The notes beneath the pieces are model-generated. The model made no database searches. It was not told the origin of the DNA and was given only the letters and a program-made list of their open reading frames with translations. A stretch of DNA of 64,000 bases from Camelus bactrianus (Eukaryota > Chordata > Mammalia > Artiodactyla > Camelidae), in contig NC_133541.1 of NCBI RefSeq assembly GCF_048773025.1, forward strand, positions 113,119,912 through 113,183,911, given 5' to 3'. The position numbers and the translations under genes are program-made. Positions 24,571 through 36,330 of this stretch are shown one piece after another. Each line of letters starts with the position of its first letter. Position 1 is the stretch's first letter.

Positions 24571-25369
24571 GAATCCCTTAATGTTATTTAACTGGTTCAC
24601 CCTTCCAACACTCAGACTGAACCTTCTCCAAAACGTCTTCCCAAATCCAAAGTCCCCACTTGAGCTCCAGGGGCAACGTGGGCACAATTGACCTCTGTAA
24701 TCAGAACATATGAAGATTATCCATGTCCACATCTACTTTCTAACCAGAGTATCATCTCCTGGAATACATACTAAAATCTTCCTGCAGCCCCAGCACCTGG
24801 CAGAGATCCTGGCATCAAGCCATACAACAAGGTATATACCCAATATCTAAACAGAGAAAAGACCACTGGATTAAAATTAAGAAACCGTCAACGGCCTTTG
24901 AGAAACAGGTTTAATAGAGGCATGAAAGAAATGACACCATTGTAAACTGAGAAGTGAATGTGAAACTAAGTTAATTATTTGAAGACGTTGTCTTGACAGG
25001 AGAAATAGAAAGTCAGGTCATGATGGTCAAGACAACGGGTCATTTTTATAATGGAACAAAGCAAGTTTTGTAGTCCTGGGAAAGATACCATTCAAAAGGA
25101 AAAATATGTTTCTGCAGAAAAGTATAATTTTTGTTAGTCAAGGATTCAGAAATAGGAGAAGGAGGTGGAGAAGAGAGCACAGGTATACAAAATGTCAGAC
25201 ATGGTTATTTTTATCTGGGGAGATCTGGGTGGCAGTTTTTTTTCTCCCAGCAAGGTCTCAGTAAGTTTGTGTTGAATGGATAGATTTTCTTTAGATGAGT
25301 GAATGTGTGCATTTTCCCCACAAGTGCAGTGTTGAGTTTATAATGCAGGTTAAGGAACAATTACCATCA

Positions 25370-26740
25370 CAGGTCTGCTCTCATATTTTCCCCTGATATC
25401 TCCATATCTACTTCAATTTTTATCCAATGTATTAAGTAAATGTCATTGGGTATGTTAAGTATCCTTTAAAAATGCATAGAACTGTTTGTATATTATGTTT
25501 TAAACTTACAACATATTTTCCTATATATCTCATTCTGCTTCCTTGTTTACTCAAAACTATGTTCTGGAGATGTAACTGTATTACCATACAGACATTTATC
25601 TAACACTTTCTAATTGCTGCATAATATACCATGATAGGCAAAGCCACTGTTATACTCATCCGTTCTCGTACTGATGGACACCTACTTTACCTCCGACTTC
25701 CAACTAACACAAAAAAATTTCAATGAACAACCTAATACATGGCCCTACATGGACCTGAGAAAGAGTTTCTTAGGGTTAAGTTTCCAGACAAGGATCTAGA
25801 TAAATTATAGGCTAGTCACACACTTAATATCAACAAGTACTGACAAATCTCTCTCCGGTACAACTGACTAGTTACACTCTGTGCATGCGATTCTACTTCC
25901 CTACATCCGTGCTAGCAATATTACCCATCTGTAATTTTTGCCATGCTGATAGATGTGATGTGCTACTTCATTCTCTTTGGATTTCTTTGATTACTACTGA
26001 GTTTAATCATCTTGTCACTTACTGGTTAACGGTTTATGTTTCCCCTTCAGTGAACTGACTTATCTTTGCTCGTTTTTCTGATCGTTTCCTTTCTCTCAAT
26101 CTCTGTGTGTATGTGTGTTCTCTGAACATTAAAAGTAGTTTCTTCTGCTCCACCATCCCTCTGCCAACTTTGGTCACTGAATACTTCGCTGAACCAAAAT
26201 CCTTAACAATAACATATTAAAATCCATCGAGTTTTATCCTCATGGTTTCTGCCTTGAAGCTTTTGTCTGAGAGTTCCTTTTCCATTCCAAGATTACTAAA
26301 ATAGTTGTCTATTTTTTTCCTACTAACTTTATAGTTTTACTTTTGAAATTGATCATCAATCTCTCCAGAGTTCACCATACATATGGTATGAGGTAGGGAT
26401 CCAACTTTATTTTTTCTCTATAAAAGTTAGTTTTCTCACTATTTTCTGCTAAAAGTCCATTCTCTCTTTAATGACTGGTGATGCCATCTCTTTCATATGC
26501 TATGTAGAATATCAAACAGGTAGGAAACCATGTGTGAAAGTGTCTGTTTTCTATGCTGTTTACTCAGATGCACTGGGGTTTCTTCTTGTTGTTGTGATTT
26601 AAGTGATTTAAAGTTTTTTTCTTCATAAAGGTTTTGTGCATCCTTAATTAGGTTAATTACTACATATTTTATGCTCTTTATAGATCATGTGAGTCGTACC
26701 TTATTTTTACATTTTCAAATAATTATTGCTGAGATAGTAA
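25370..26740 (-). repeat. old L1 fragment (minus)
   Basis: Reverse-strand L1 ORF2 text, e.g. 'ccttttccattccaagatta', 'gtatgaggtagggatccaac', 'tttattttttctctataaaa'. Heavily decayed; boundaries approximate. Confidence 0.6.
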
Positions 26741-28483
26741 TTGTTGTTGACATCTTAGCTACTTTCTATTTTGTATTCAATTATTAAGGATTACTTTTCA
26801 AAAAAAAGTTATGAAACAAAAGAGGAAAAAACACATATGAAAAGTTTGCCTTTGTAGGAACAAGGATATTTCTTCCTCTTAAACAGGAAGAGTGACACAA
26901 GAAGGGTCAAGGTCGCAGAAAAAAATGTAGTGGATTAAGTGAGGGAAGTTAAATGGTTTATTCTTCAAATTGAAGTAGTCTTGATGGTTTTGAATCTCAT
27001 ACCTTGAAGCAAGAAAATACTGTTCTGTTTAAAAACAAAACAAAACAAAACCCAGGCCAATCACTGTAATTAAGGAGTTACAAGGAAAACAGCCCTTTCT
27101 AAGAAGAGTTATGTAATACAAGAATGGAACAACTAAACCTTTAGAGTAAAAAGGAAACAAAAATCAGAGTGAAATCCAAACAATATATTCTCCATCTACT
27201 TCCTCATCTATAAGATGAGGTTGTGCTAAATGATATCTAAATTTCCTTCTGCCTCAAGTCTCTGAAAATATTCCTTTTAGAAGATGAAGAAGCGGGAGTG
27301 AAAAAAAGAATTTTAAGTATAAATTAATCTCCTCTATTGACTTGCGTGTTCTATTGTTTTCTCCGGCAGAAAAGTTATTCTTCACGGGAGCTCCAGAGGA
27401 GTAAGTTTAGCCCATATAAATGCACAGAAACAATTTGGGAAGGGACACTCTGGGAGAGGAACTGGATTATTTTTGTCACTGTCATTTTTGCTGGTTACTG
27501 AACTCCTTCCCTGTCACCAGCTCTACCCCCAATCTAATACTGAAGCTCTTGTCAGTGAGGTCCATGTATTTTAAGAGTTTTCTAGTTTAGGAAGAGAAGA
27601 GGAAGAGGGGGAAGTGAAACTTCTGGAGTTGCAGTGCTAAAGAAAGCTTTTTCTTTCAGAGCTTTTGCTGCCAAATTTTTGCTCAAAGTTCCTCTTTGGT
27701 GAGGTAAGACTCACCCCCCCCCCCATATTCACATAAAAAATATTTGAGACAAAGTACAAGACTCATCCCTGAAGTGTCTTGAATAACAGATGGTTTTTTT
27801 CACTTAGATGAGCTCCATTTCTTTATTCCTCCATCTATGCAGCAGATCCAATCCCCTTCCCAACAGCTCAAGAGTAACTTGGAAAGAAACCAAAGTTACA
27901 CTTTTGAAGAACAGTAAACCTTATCTCAAATGGCCATCTCAAAACGTAAAAATATGGTTTAGAAATAGGTGGAGACAGAAATAAATTAATAAAAGCAAAT
28001 ACAAGACTACTGTTAATAACAGCACAACATTGGAAATAACCTGAGTGTCACTGGCCACCGGTATGATGAATTATGCTGAGTCATCCATTTAAAGATTCAG
28101 CGACCATTAATGAGGAGGTTGTAGGTGTATATTTATTGAGGTTTAAAAAAGATCTCCAGGATAGAAGTGAGGGAAAGGATCTTCATGATAGAGTGTGACA
28201 ATCAAGACAGAAACGATTATGCACAATCTTAACCCATTTTGTAAGAATACACACATACACAGACACAAGCCTGAAATGATACAAAAGAGATGAACAGTGG
28301 TCTCTGAGCAGAGGGAAATGAGATGTTTGGTATCTTTCTCCTTCATCTATCTACATTTTTAAGTTTTGTGTAACAATTAGCTTACATTCTTATACTAAAG
28401 CAAAAGATTTGAACAGAAAGAAAACAGAAAAGAAACCAAAGGTGAGTGAGCATTAGAGATATACGTACTAGTCTCAGCATGTG

Positions 28484-29290
28484 AAAAGTCTGACAGTAGA
28501 GTGCGGTGGTGGTGCCGGCAGCCACTGCAGCAAAAGAGTTTGGCGCGATGCATCACACCATCTTGCTGGTACAGCCTACAAAGAGGCCAGAAGGCAGAAC
28601 TTACGCTGACTATGAATCTACGAATGAATGCATGGAAGGTGTTTGTGAAATGTATGAAGAACATCTGAGAAGAATGAATCCCAACAGCCCCTCTATCACA
28701 TGTGACATCAGTCAGTTTTTTGATTTTATCAATGATCCGGCTGACCCCAGTTACCTTGTTTACAGAGCTGATACCCGGACATACCAGCCTTGTAACAAAG
28801 ACTGGATTAAAGAGTAGATCTATGTGCTCCTTCATCGGCAGGCCCGGCAGGCCGGGAAGTAGTTGAGTCTGGAAGCGTTAGGGCGGTGGGAGTGGTCTTG
28901 GAACACAGGTGTGGACAGTGTGCTGTAGTGAAAGTTTCATATTACAGTAATCCTGTTTCCATTTTGGTACATTCTGGCCGGGATTGAATGTATTAGATGA
29001 AATGTGAGGATCTTGTTCCATCTGAAACGTCCATTGCCCTCCCAGCCTGTTTTTTTTTTTTTTACATAAACATTTTTATGATGATTTAGATGGAAGTTAG
29101 TTTTTGTCAGTTAATGTTGGTTCCAATCCTTCAAGCTGTTCATATCTGCTTTATAACATTCACTGTACTAACCCTTTTCAAAATGGGGTGGGGGTGGTGA
29201 CACAGTTGAGTTATGTCCTCAAGATAAAGTCTTAGTGGAAAACAAACAAATGTTCTTTAGTTTAAGAAAAAAAAAAGTCTGACAGTAGAG
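28484..29290 (+). pseudogene. ERH processed pseudogene with target-site duplication
   Basis: Intronless copy of ERH (enhancer of rudimentary homologue, a 104-residue nuclear factor). The copy starts at ATG 28548 and is collinear with ERH for all 104 codons to the original TAG at 28860-28862. It reads [20 protein letters not shown] onward and later QTYQP-like [13 protein letters not shown]. Codon 90 (Lys in human ERH) is TAG at 28815-28817, cutting the product 15 residues short. Substitutions include S2H, Y to C and L to F. It has a GC-rich 5' leader, a 3' UTR and a poly-A tail. It is bracketed by an 18-bp direct repeat (aaaagtctgacagtagag) at 28484-28501 and 29273-29290, the mark of L1-mediated retroposition. 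There is no sign of function, and minus-strand frames over it are shadows. Confidence 0.95.
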
Positions 29291-29419
29291 AAGTCTGACT
29301 TAATCACCAAACTTTCTTCGTGCCTCAGTTTCCTTTCCTGTCAAGTAGGAATAGCTGCCTTCCTCTGGCACTGAGTTTTCGTGATAAGTCAAAACATCCT
29401 CCCACAAAGAATTGATAAT

Positions 29420-29900
29420 AAGTTAGACATACGCTTGCCGTGAGGCCCAGCCATTCCATCGGTAGGTATTTACTTAAGAGAAAACATGTCCACACAAAGA
29501 CTTACACATAAATGCCATAGGGTTATTCTCAGCAGCCAAAAACGGGAATGTTCCTGCAACAAAATGCTATTCAAGTTTAATAAAGAACAAACTACCGATA
29601 CATGCAACATGAATCTCAAAAACATTATGCCAGGTGAAAAATCTAGACACAAGAGACTGCAAATTGTACTGTTCCATTTATATGAAATTCTTTTAGAAAG
29701 AAAGGTGGGGGGCAAAACCATGTGACAGAAAGCAAATCAGTAGACCAGTAGCTGATCAGTTGAGGCTGGAAGTGAGAGGAGGGAGAGGGGCTTTGCCTGC
29801 AAAGAGGTCCACTGGAACATGCTGGAGTGATGGAAACATCTGTCTTGAATGTGATGGTGGTTACATAATGGGACACATTTGCCAATATGAGGTAGCTCAT
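29420..29900 (+). repeat. old L1 ORF2 end / 3' UTR fragment
   Basis: 'gaggcccagccattccatcg', 'aaatgccatagggttattct' and 'tgtgatggtggttacataat' are L1M 3' text. A camelid SINE follows at 29922. Confidence 0.65.
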
Positions 29901-29921
29901 ATGCTTACTATGGGTGAATAC

Positions 29922-30080
29922 TGGGGAAAGGATATGGCTCAGTGGTAGAGTGCATGCTCAGCATGCACAAGGTGCTGGGTTCAATCCCCAGTACCTCCTC
30001 TAAAAATAAATAAATAAATACATACATACATAAGTCGAATTACCTCCCCTCCTCCAAAGAAATAAAATAAAATGAGTAAA
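29922..30080 (+). mobile_element. camelid tRNA-Ala SINE (Vic-1 type)
   Basis: Contains pol III A box-like 'ggctcagtggtagagtgc' and B box-like 'gggttcaatccccagtacc', followed by a taaataaataaa tail and an 'aattacctcccc' segment. This family is restricted to camelids, which identifies the host lineage. Confidence 0.9.
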
Positions 30081-31081
30081 TCTTTTTTTTTTAACATTTT
30101 TTAGTGATTTAGTAAATCTTAATGTATGTAAATTATACCTCAATATAGCTGTTTTTAAAAGCACGCAGCAGAACTTAAAAAAAAAAAAATACCATTCACC
30201 CAAGTATGTTGCAAATATATTACAAAATGTAAAGCTCTAAAGAAATGTAAGGAATTTTTAAGTACATTTCTTTTAGAACTAAACAAAGTACAAAGAAGCA
30301 ACCTTGAAATGCATTCAGCTAGTGACAATGCCCCTTTGAAAAATGGGGGAGTGGGTGTGAGCAAAGATAAAAAAGAATTGCTCTCTGTTCCTTTGATTTC
30401 TTTTAGGTGTGTTAAACTTTACATAACAGTTCAAGGGAAAATATATCTCCTCTAAATTATTTTAATCCTATTCTCTGCTCAGTACTTGGTTGGAAAGCAG
30501 AGAGGAGAAAGTGGAGAAAAATCTTCCCCAGCGTGAGCCCCAAGTCCTGCCACTGGAAACCTAGCAAAACAGCCATAGTAAAAATTTGAAAAACCTTCAA
30601 GTCCATGGTTTGTGTTTCTAATGACACTTTGGGGAAACTGAGTCTGAGACTGTTAATTACTTGCTTGAGGACACAAGCTAACAAGGGATAGAGCCAGACT
30701 CATCTGACTGGTTAGAGCCTGGGCACCTGGTCACCACCTGACCCTACCTCAGACAGAAGCTCCCTGTGGACTAAATACACAGTAAGAACCAATGAGGACA
30801 TGGCAAGGGGTCTGGGAGGAGGAAGTCCTTTGGAAGTAAGAAGTGCAAAAGGTGGGGTGGCCACCCAAGGAGAAGGAGTTCAAAGGGGAAATGGCAAGGT
30901 GCAGAAGCCAGGTCCTCCCTTCACAGCTGTGGACTGCTTGGCCTCTGGTGCCCCTTACCAAGGGCATAGGGAAAGGGTGCCCACATGACACAGTCTGGAC
31001 CGTGCCAAAAGTGACTGCCCAGTGTGTCTCAGTCACGGGATGGGCGTTCATATGCTGAGGGCTCCCTGAATCTCTGGGTTG

Positions 31082-31376
31082 AAAAGGAGCAGCTAACTAC
31101 ACAGTTTCCGGGGAAAGAGGGTGGGAAGGGAAAAATTTGGGAGTTTGAGATTTACAAATGTTAGCTACTATATAAATAAATAGATTTTTAAAAAAGCTTC
31201 TTCTGTATAGCACAGGGAACTATGTTCAATATCTTATAATAACCTTTAATGAAAAAGAATATGAAAATGAATATATGTTATGTATATGCATGATTGGACA
31301 CCAGAAATTGACATTGTAACTGATTACACCTCAATTAAAAAAAATTAAAAAAAAAAAAAAAAAAGGAGCAGCTAAC
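31082..31376 (+). mobile_element. 5'-truncated L1 3' end with 16-bp target-site duplication
   Basis: L1 3' UTR (gggagtttgagatttacaaa, tctgtatagcacagggaact, ccagaaattgacattgtaac) ending in poly-A. Direct repeats aaaaggagcagctaac lie at 31082-31097 and 31361-31376. The clean repeats suggest a fairly recent insertion. Confidence 0.88.
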
Positions 31377-33764
31377 AACCCTACTTGTTAAACTACGTCT
31401 GCATTTTGGTTCTAAGCTGCCTTTTGCCTCCATTACCAGGTTTCCAGGCTCCGAATGTAAGAGAACCATCGAAGCCAGCCATGGGTGGCTTTGCCTCACC
31501 AAGTGTTCCCTGTTCAAAGAAGGTGGCCTGGAGCTGTTGAGGAACCTGTAGGAGGCCACAGAGGTTTAAACCCTCATTACACCATTTTATTTCTGGCGAT
31601 GCTTCTTAAAGATAATATGCATTGGTTTAGTATTACGATTATTACAAAGTGATGCATGATCATTATGTCTCTCTCTTTTCTTTATTTCCTACAATAGGAC
31701 CAATAGCTTATGATCCCACCACTAACTGACAGTGTTGTGTTGTAGATCCTGCTGGTCATAATCACACAGGGCATGTCTATGCTTTAGTGACCAGCTCTTT
31801 TCATTTACTGCACCATGAACATGTTTCCTGGCCTCAAATTTTAACTTAAACCCTCTTTCACTGCATATTTTAATGTCTTAAGGATTGGTTACACACTGTA
31901 AGGATATGTCATAATTTATCTAAATAAGTCTCCTTTAATAGATAGTTAGGTACTCCCCAATTTTTTACTATTAGAATTTTAATAACAGCACTTATGAAGT
32001 TTTTTTTACAAAAATATTAAATTAGATCTAATCAAGCATTTACCTCTAACTTTCATTTCAATTTCTAGGAAATGGAACAATCCGAAAAGTCCACAATGTG
32101 GGACACTTCACAGAACAACTCATCTAGTTTTTCAACAAGTCAGAGGCATTAAAAAAGGGAGAAGTCACTGTTATAGATGACAAGAAACTTAAAAGACGTA
32201 ACAACAAAAGGCATCCTCTGGGGTCTTATCTGAATACTAATTTGAACAATCAAACAGACACTTGGGAGAAACAAAGAAGTATGGACTGGTATTAAAGAGT
32301 CATCGATAATATTTTATTTGCAATAATAGCAATTACGTACGAAGTTTATTTTATGTTTTGGAGATGTATACTGAAATACTTAAACAATAAATGGCTATCA
32401 CTTTAAGAAGCATCCTTGCCCCTAAAAAATGTCTAGAACTATGAGCAAAGAAGTGGGAATTACAAAAGCAAATGAAATGACAATCATGGCATTGAAAACT
32501 ATCACAAATGAAATCACTGAAATAAAAACTGGGTGGATGGGCTCAATATGGGAATGGAAATAACAGGGGAAAGCAGCAGAGAACTTCAGGACAGATTTAT
32601 AGAATTTACCCAATCTCAGTAACAGAGAGAAAACGGACTGAAAAATAATGAACAGAGTCTCAGTAAGCTGATTGATTATAACATTCATATCAGTGGAGTC
32701 CCAGAAGGAGAGGACACAAGGAGTGGAACTGAATTAATGAGAAGAAATAATGGCTGGAAACTTCCTATTTGAGCAAAAACATAAACTTATGAATTCAAGA
32801 GGCTGAGATAAACCTCCGACAAGGGAAATGAAAAAAATAGTTCCACATCAAGAAAAATCATAGTCAAAGTTCTGAAACTATGGACAAAGAAAAAATCTTG
32901 ACAGCAACAAGAGAGGTATGATACTTATTGATGGGGAAACACCAATTTTAGTGACAGTGGATTTCTCATCTGACACCATGGGGGCCAAAAAAAGCGGCGC
33001 AACATTTGGAAGTGATAAAAGAAAATAACTGTCAAACATGAATTCTGTATCTTTCAGGAACAAAGTGGGAAATAAAAACATTCTCAGATGAAAAAGAATC
33101 TGTTGCCAGTAGCTCTAACCTAACAGGATGACTTAGGAAGTTGTCTAAACAAAAAGGAAATAAAAATGAAGAAATCTTAGAATATCAGAGGGAAGAAAGA
33201 TATGGCAAGCAAAAATATTGGTAAATGTAATCAACTTTCTCTTGAGCTTTAGAAATCATTTTTTAATGGTTGAACCAAATTTATAACATTATCTAATGAG
33301 GTTCTTAATTGATACAGAGGAAGTATTACAGACAATTAGAAATAGTAGAAGGTTGAGGAAGGTTTTCTACACTTCACACAAACTGGTAAAATAATGACCC
33401 CAGCAGACTGTGGTAAGTTATGCATGCCTCATGCAATCCAGAAAGAAACCGCTAAAAGGCTATACCAAGAGACACACTCAAAAACACTATAGATAAATCA
33501 AAACGGAGTGGTAAAAAGTGGTTAAGTAACCCACAAGAAGACAAGAAAGAGAAAATAGAAAGAACACATAAGAAACTGAAAACAAATATGAAATGGGAGA
33601 CTTAGACATTAATGCATCAATAATTAAGTGAAATGGTCTAAATACATATTTTTAAAAGAAAGATGGGAAGAGTAGATTAAAAAGCATGACCAATTTATAT
33701 GCTGTCTATGCTTCAGATATACAAATATAAGTAGGTTGAAAATAAAAGTGTAGGAAAATATACT

Positions 33765-34150
33765 GTTGTGGGCTGAACTGTGCTGCCCACCCCTCCACCA
33801 AGTTAATGTTGATGTTGTAATGTCCGGTATCTCAGAATGTAACAGTGTTTGGAGACAGGGCTTTTAAAGAGATAACTAAGTTAATAGGGTCATTAGGATT
33901 GGCCCTAATCCAATATGGCTGGTATCCCTAAAAAAAGGGAGTTAGGACACAAAAATGCTCAGAGGGATGACCAAGTGAAGACACAGTGAGACTTGGCAGC
34001 CACCTATAAACCAAAGAGAGAGGCCTTAGAAAAAAACAAACCTGCTGATACCTGGTCCCAGACTTCTAGTCTCCAGAACTGTGAAAAAATAAATGTCTAT
34101 TTGTTTAAGCCACCAATTTTGTTATGTCAGCCCTACGAACCAATAAAGAT
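33765..34150 (+). mobile_element. fossil ERVL-MaLR solo LTR (MLT1/MST-like)
   Basis: Landmarks: 'tgttgtgggctgaactgtgc', 'ttggccctaatccaatatgg', 'cccagacttctagtctccag', 'tttgtttaagccaccaattt', 'atgtcagccctacgaacc'. A solitary old LTR lying within the L1 block, so it arrived after that L1. Confidence 0.8.
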
Positions 34151-34964
34151 ACCAAGTAAACAGTAATATAAACATTAATCAAAGAAAGCATGAGTGGTTA
34201 TATTACCGTCATAGAAGTAGACTTCAGACCAAAGAATATTACCAGAGACAGAAAAGGACATTAACAGAATGCTAAAAGGGCCAGTCCAGCAAGACATACC
34301 AATCCTAAACGCATATGCATCAAACTACAGAGCTGCAAAATACGTGAAACAAAAACTGACAGAACAAAAAGAAGTAGAAATTTTCACAATTATAGCTGGA
34401 GACTTCAACACCTCCTCTCACTAACTGCAAGAATAACTAGACATAAAACCAGCAAGGATGTAGAAGAACTCAACAACGCTCAGCCAGCAAGATCTAATCA
34501 ACATTTAGAAAACCCATCAGTAGCAGAATACACACTCTCATAAAGTCACCACAAAACACACACCAAGATAGACAATACCCTAAGCCACAAAGCAAACTTC
34601 AAGACATTTAAAAGAAATGAAATCAGATAGAGTATGTTCTCTTCCCACAATGGAATCAAACTAGCAATCAATAATAAAAAGGTCACAGGAAAAGCTTCAA
34701 AGACTTAGAAACTAAATAACACACTTCTAAATAACCCATAGATCAAAGAATAAGTCTCAAAGAAATATAAAAAAAATACATTGTGCTGAATAAAAATTAT
34801 GCCAGAACTTGTGGGACCCAGCTAAAGCAATGTGGAAAGGGAAATTTATAGCACTTTTCTGCAGACATTAGAAAAGAGGAAAAGCCCTCAAACTGGTAAT
34901 CTAAGCTCTTATCTCAAGAACTTAGAAAAAGATGAGGAAAAGAAACCCCAAAGAAGCAAAAGGT

Positions 34965-35245
34965 ACAAACTTCCAGTTATAAAATAATTGTCATGGGGAT
35001 GTAATGTGCAGCATGGTGACCACAGTTAATGGTGCTGCATGGCATATGTGAAAGCTGCTGAGAGCATAGATCTTAAAAGCTCTTGTTGTGAGAAGAAAAG
35101 TTATTTCGTAACTATGTATGCTGACGGATGTTAACTAGACTTATTGTGGCGATCATTTTGCAACATATACAAATATTGAGGAATTATATTATATATCTGA
35201 AATTAATATAATGTTATATGCCAACTATACCTCAATTAAAAAAAA
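34965..35245 (+). repeat. L1 3' UTR fragment
   Basis: 'aggtacaaacttccagttat', 'gtgcagcatggtgaccacag', 'ttatatgccaactatacctc' and an A-rich end: a 3' tail of another L1 subfamily nested between older L1 pieces. Confidence 0.7.
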
Positions 35246-35399
35246 TAGAGGAGCCAGAAATAGACCCACACAAATATGCCCAACAGAGTTTTTGACAAAG
35301 GTGTGAGTGCAATTCAATGGAGGACAGATAGGCTTTTCAACAAATGGTGCTGGAGCAATTGGACATCCATAGGCAAATAAATGTACTTTACCCTAATCT

Positions 35400-36330
35400 C
35401 ACAGCTTATACAAACATTAATCCAGGGGACACAGCTATGGGGATGGAGGGGAGGGGATAACGACAATGAGGGGATATAATCAACAGGCTGGACTAATTGT
35501 AGGGGATGGATTAAGAGCTCTAGGCAGGAATGAAGCAAGAGGGAAGAATCCAGGATGTATCTGGTTGTTGAACTAGAAGCTGTTCAGGAGAGTGGCACTA
35601 AAAGATGCTAAGTTCAGATCCAGACACAGAAATCTCCAGCAGCCTGTGAGATATCCTGGTGGAGAAGCCCAGTTGGCAGTTTGCGACCGGACCTGAAGCT
35701 CAGGAGAGAGCTATAACTCTAACAGAGATTTGGTGGTCTTCAGTAAACAGGGAGATGACAAGAAAGAAGCAAGCAGTGGGTTGAGTCCTGAGGGACATTA
35801 ACACTTAGGGAGACAGGGAAAGAGGATCCAGCTACAGACAGCAAGAACAAACGTAGAAGGATAGAAGAAAATCAGGATAAATGACACTACTTGCTGAGAG
35901 CAAAATGGAAGAGAGAGTTGGAAGGAGCATGATTTGGTCAGTGGGGTCAAATACTACAAAGAGGTCAGATAAGATAAGGATTGAGAAACAGCCTTTGCAG
36001 TTACACTGAACTTTTGCCTGATGGCTTCATTGGAGGAATAGAGCCAGAAGTCAAATTGCATTAGTTTGAAGAGTAAATGGGAGGCCGGGAAGTGGATATT
36101 TGGAACAGAAAAGTTTGGCTCAGATATAAAGCAAAGGGGAAGGGGAGTGGCCAGACGTTGTTAAGGGGTCAGGGGAAAGTTGTTAGGGGCTTTTGTTTGT
36201 CATGCTCACAGACAGAGGGGACGGTTCCAGGAGAAAGCAGAAGGCTGGGGATAGAGATGAGAATGGAGTGCATGTATGTCAACATATCTTATAAAGTTCT
36301 CATGGTCATGGCTTTTGTTCAAAGCTTGAA
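35400..36330. repeat. unassigned interspersed repeat
   Basis: Purine-rich stretch (ggaagaatccaggatgtatc, gaagcccagttggcagtttg, ctcaggagagagctataac) that resembles a common mammalian medium-reiteration repeat. I cannot name its family with confidence. Parts at 20680-20900 and 39880-40140 look like the same family. Confidence 0.4.

Larger units (their letters stand above)
16140..28483. other. intergenic DNA upstream of TIMD4
   Basis: No exon or RNA gene recognised. Contains MIR pieces (about 17035-17290, 21165-21400, 23240-23370), a decayed L1 3' region (about 18600-19560), MER5A (24409-24570), a minus-strand L1 (about 25370-26740) and several diverged stretches I could not assign (for example 19850-20330, 20680-20900, 22540-22920). 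Any enhancers cannot be seen from sequence alone. Confidence 0.6.
29291..32420. other. intergenic stretch between ERH retrocopy and large L1 block
   Basis: Apart from the listed L1, SINE and the 31.1-kb L1 tail, nothing gene-like is visible. The part from 32050 to 32410 resembles a diverged interspersed repeat that I could not assign. Confidence 0.5.

Noticed and set aside
28395-28835. 146-codon minus-strand open frame
   Set aside because: Antisense shadow of the ERH retrocopy; no family resemblance.
29922-30000. Possible tRNA-Ala gene
   Set aside because: The A- and B-box text is followed by the camelid SINE tail and recurs at four other sites, so it is a SINE.
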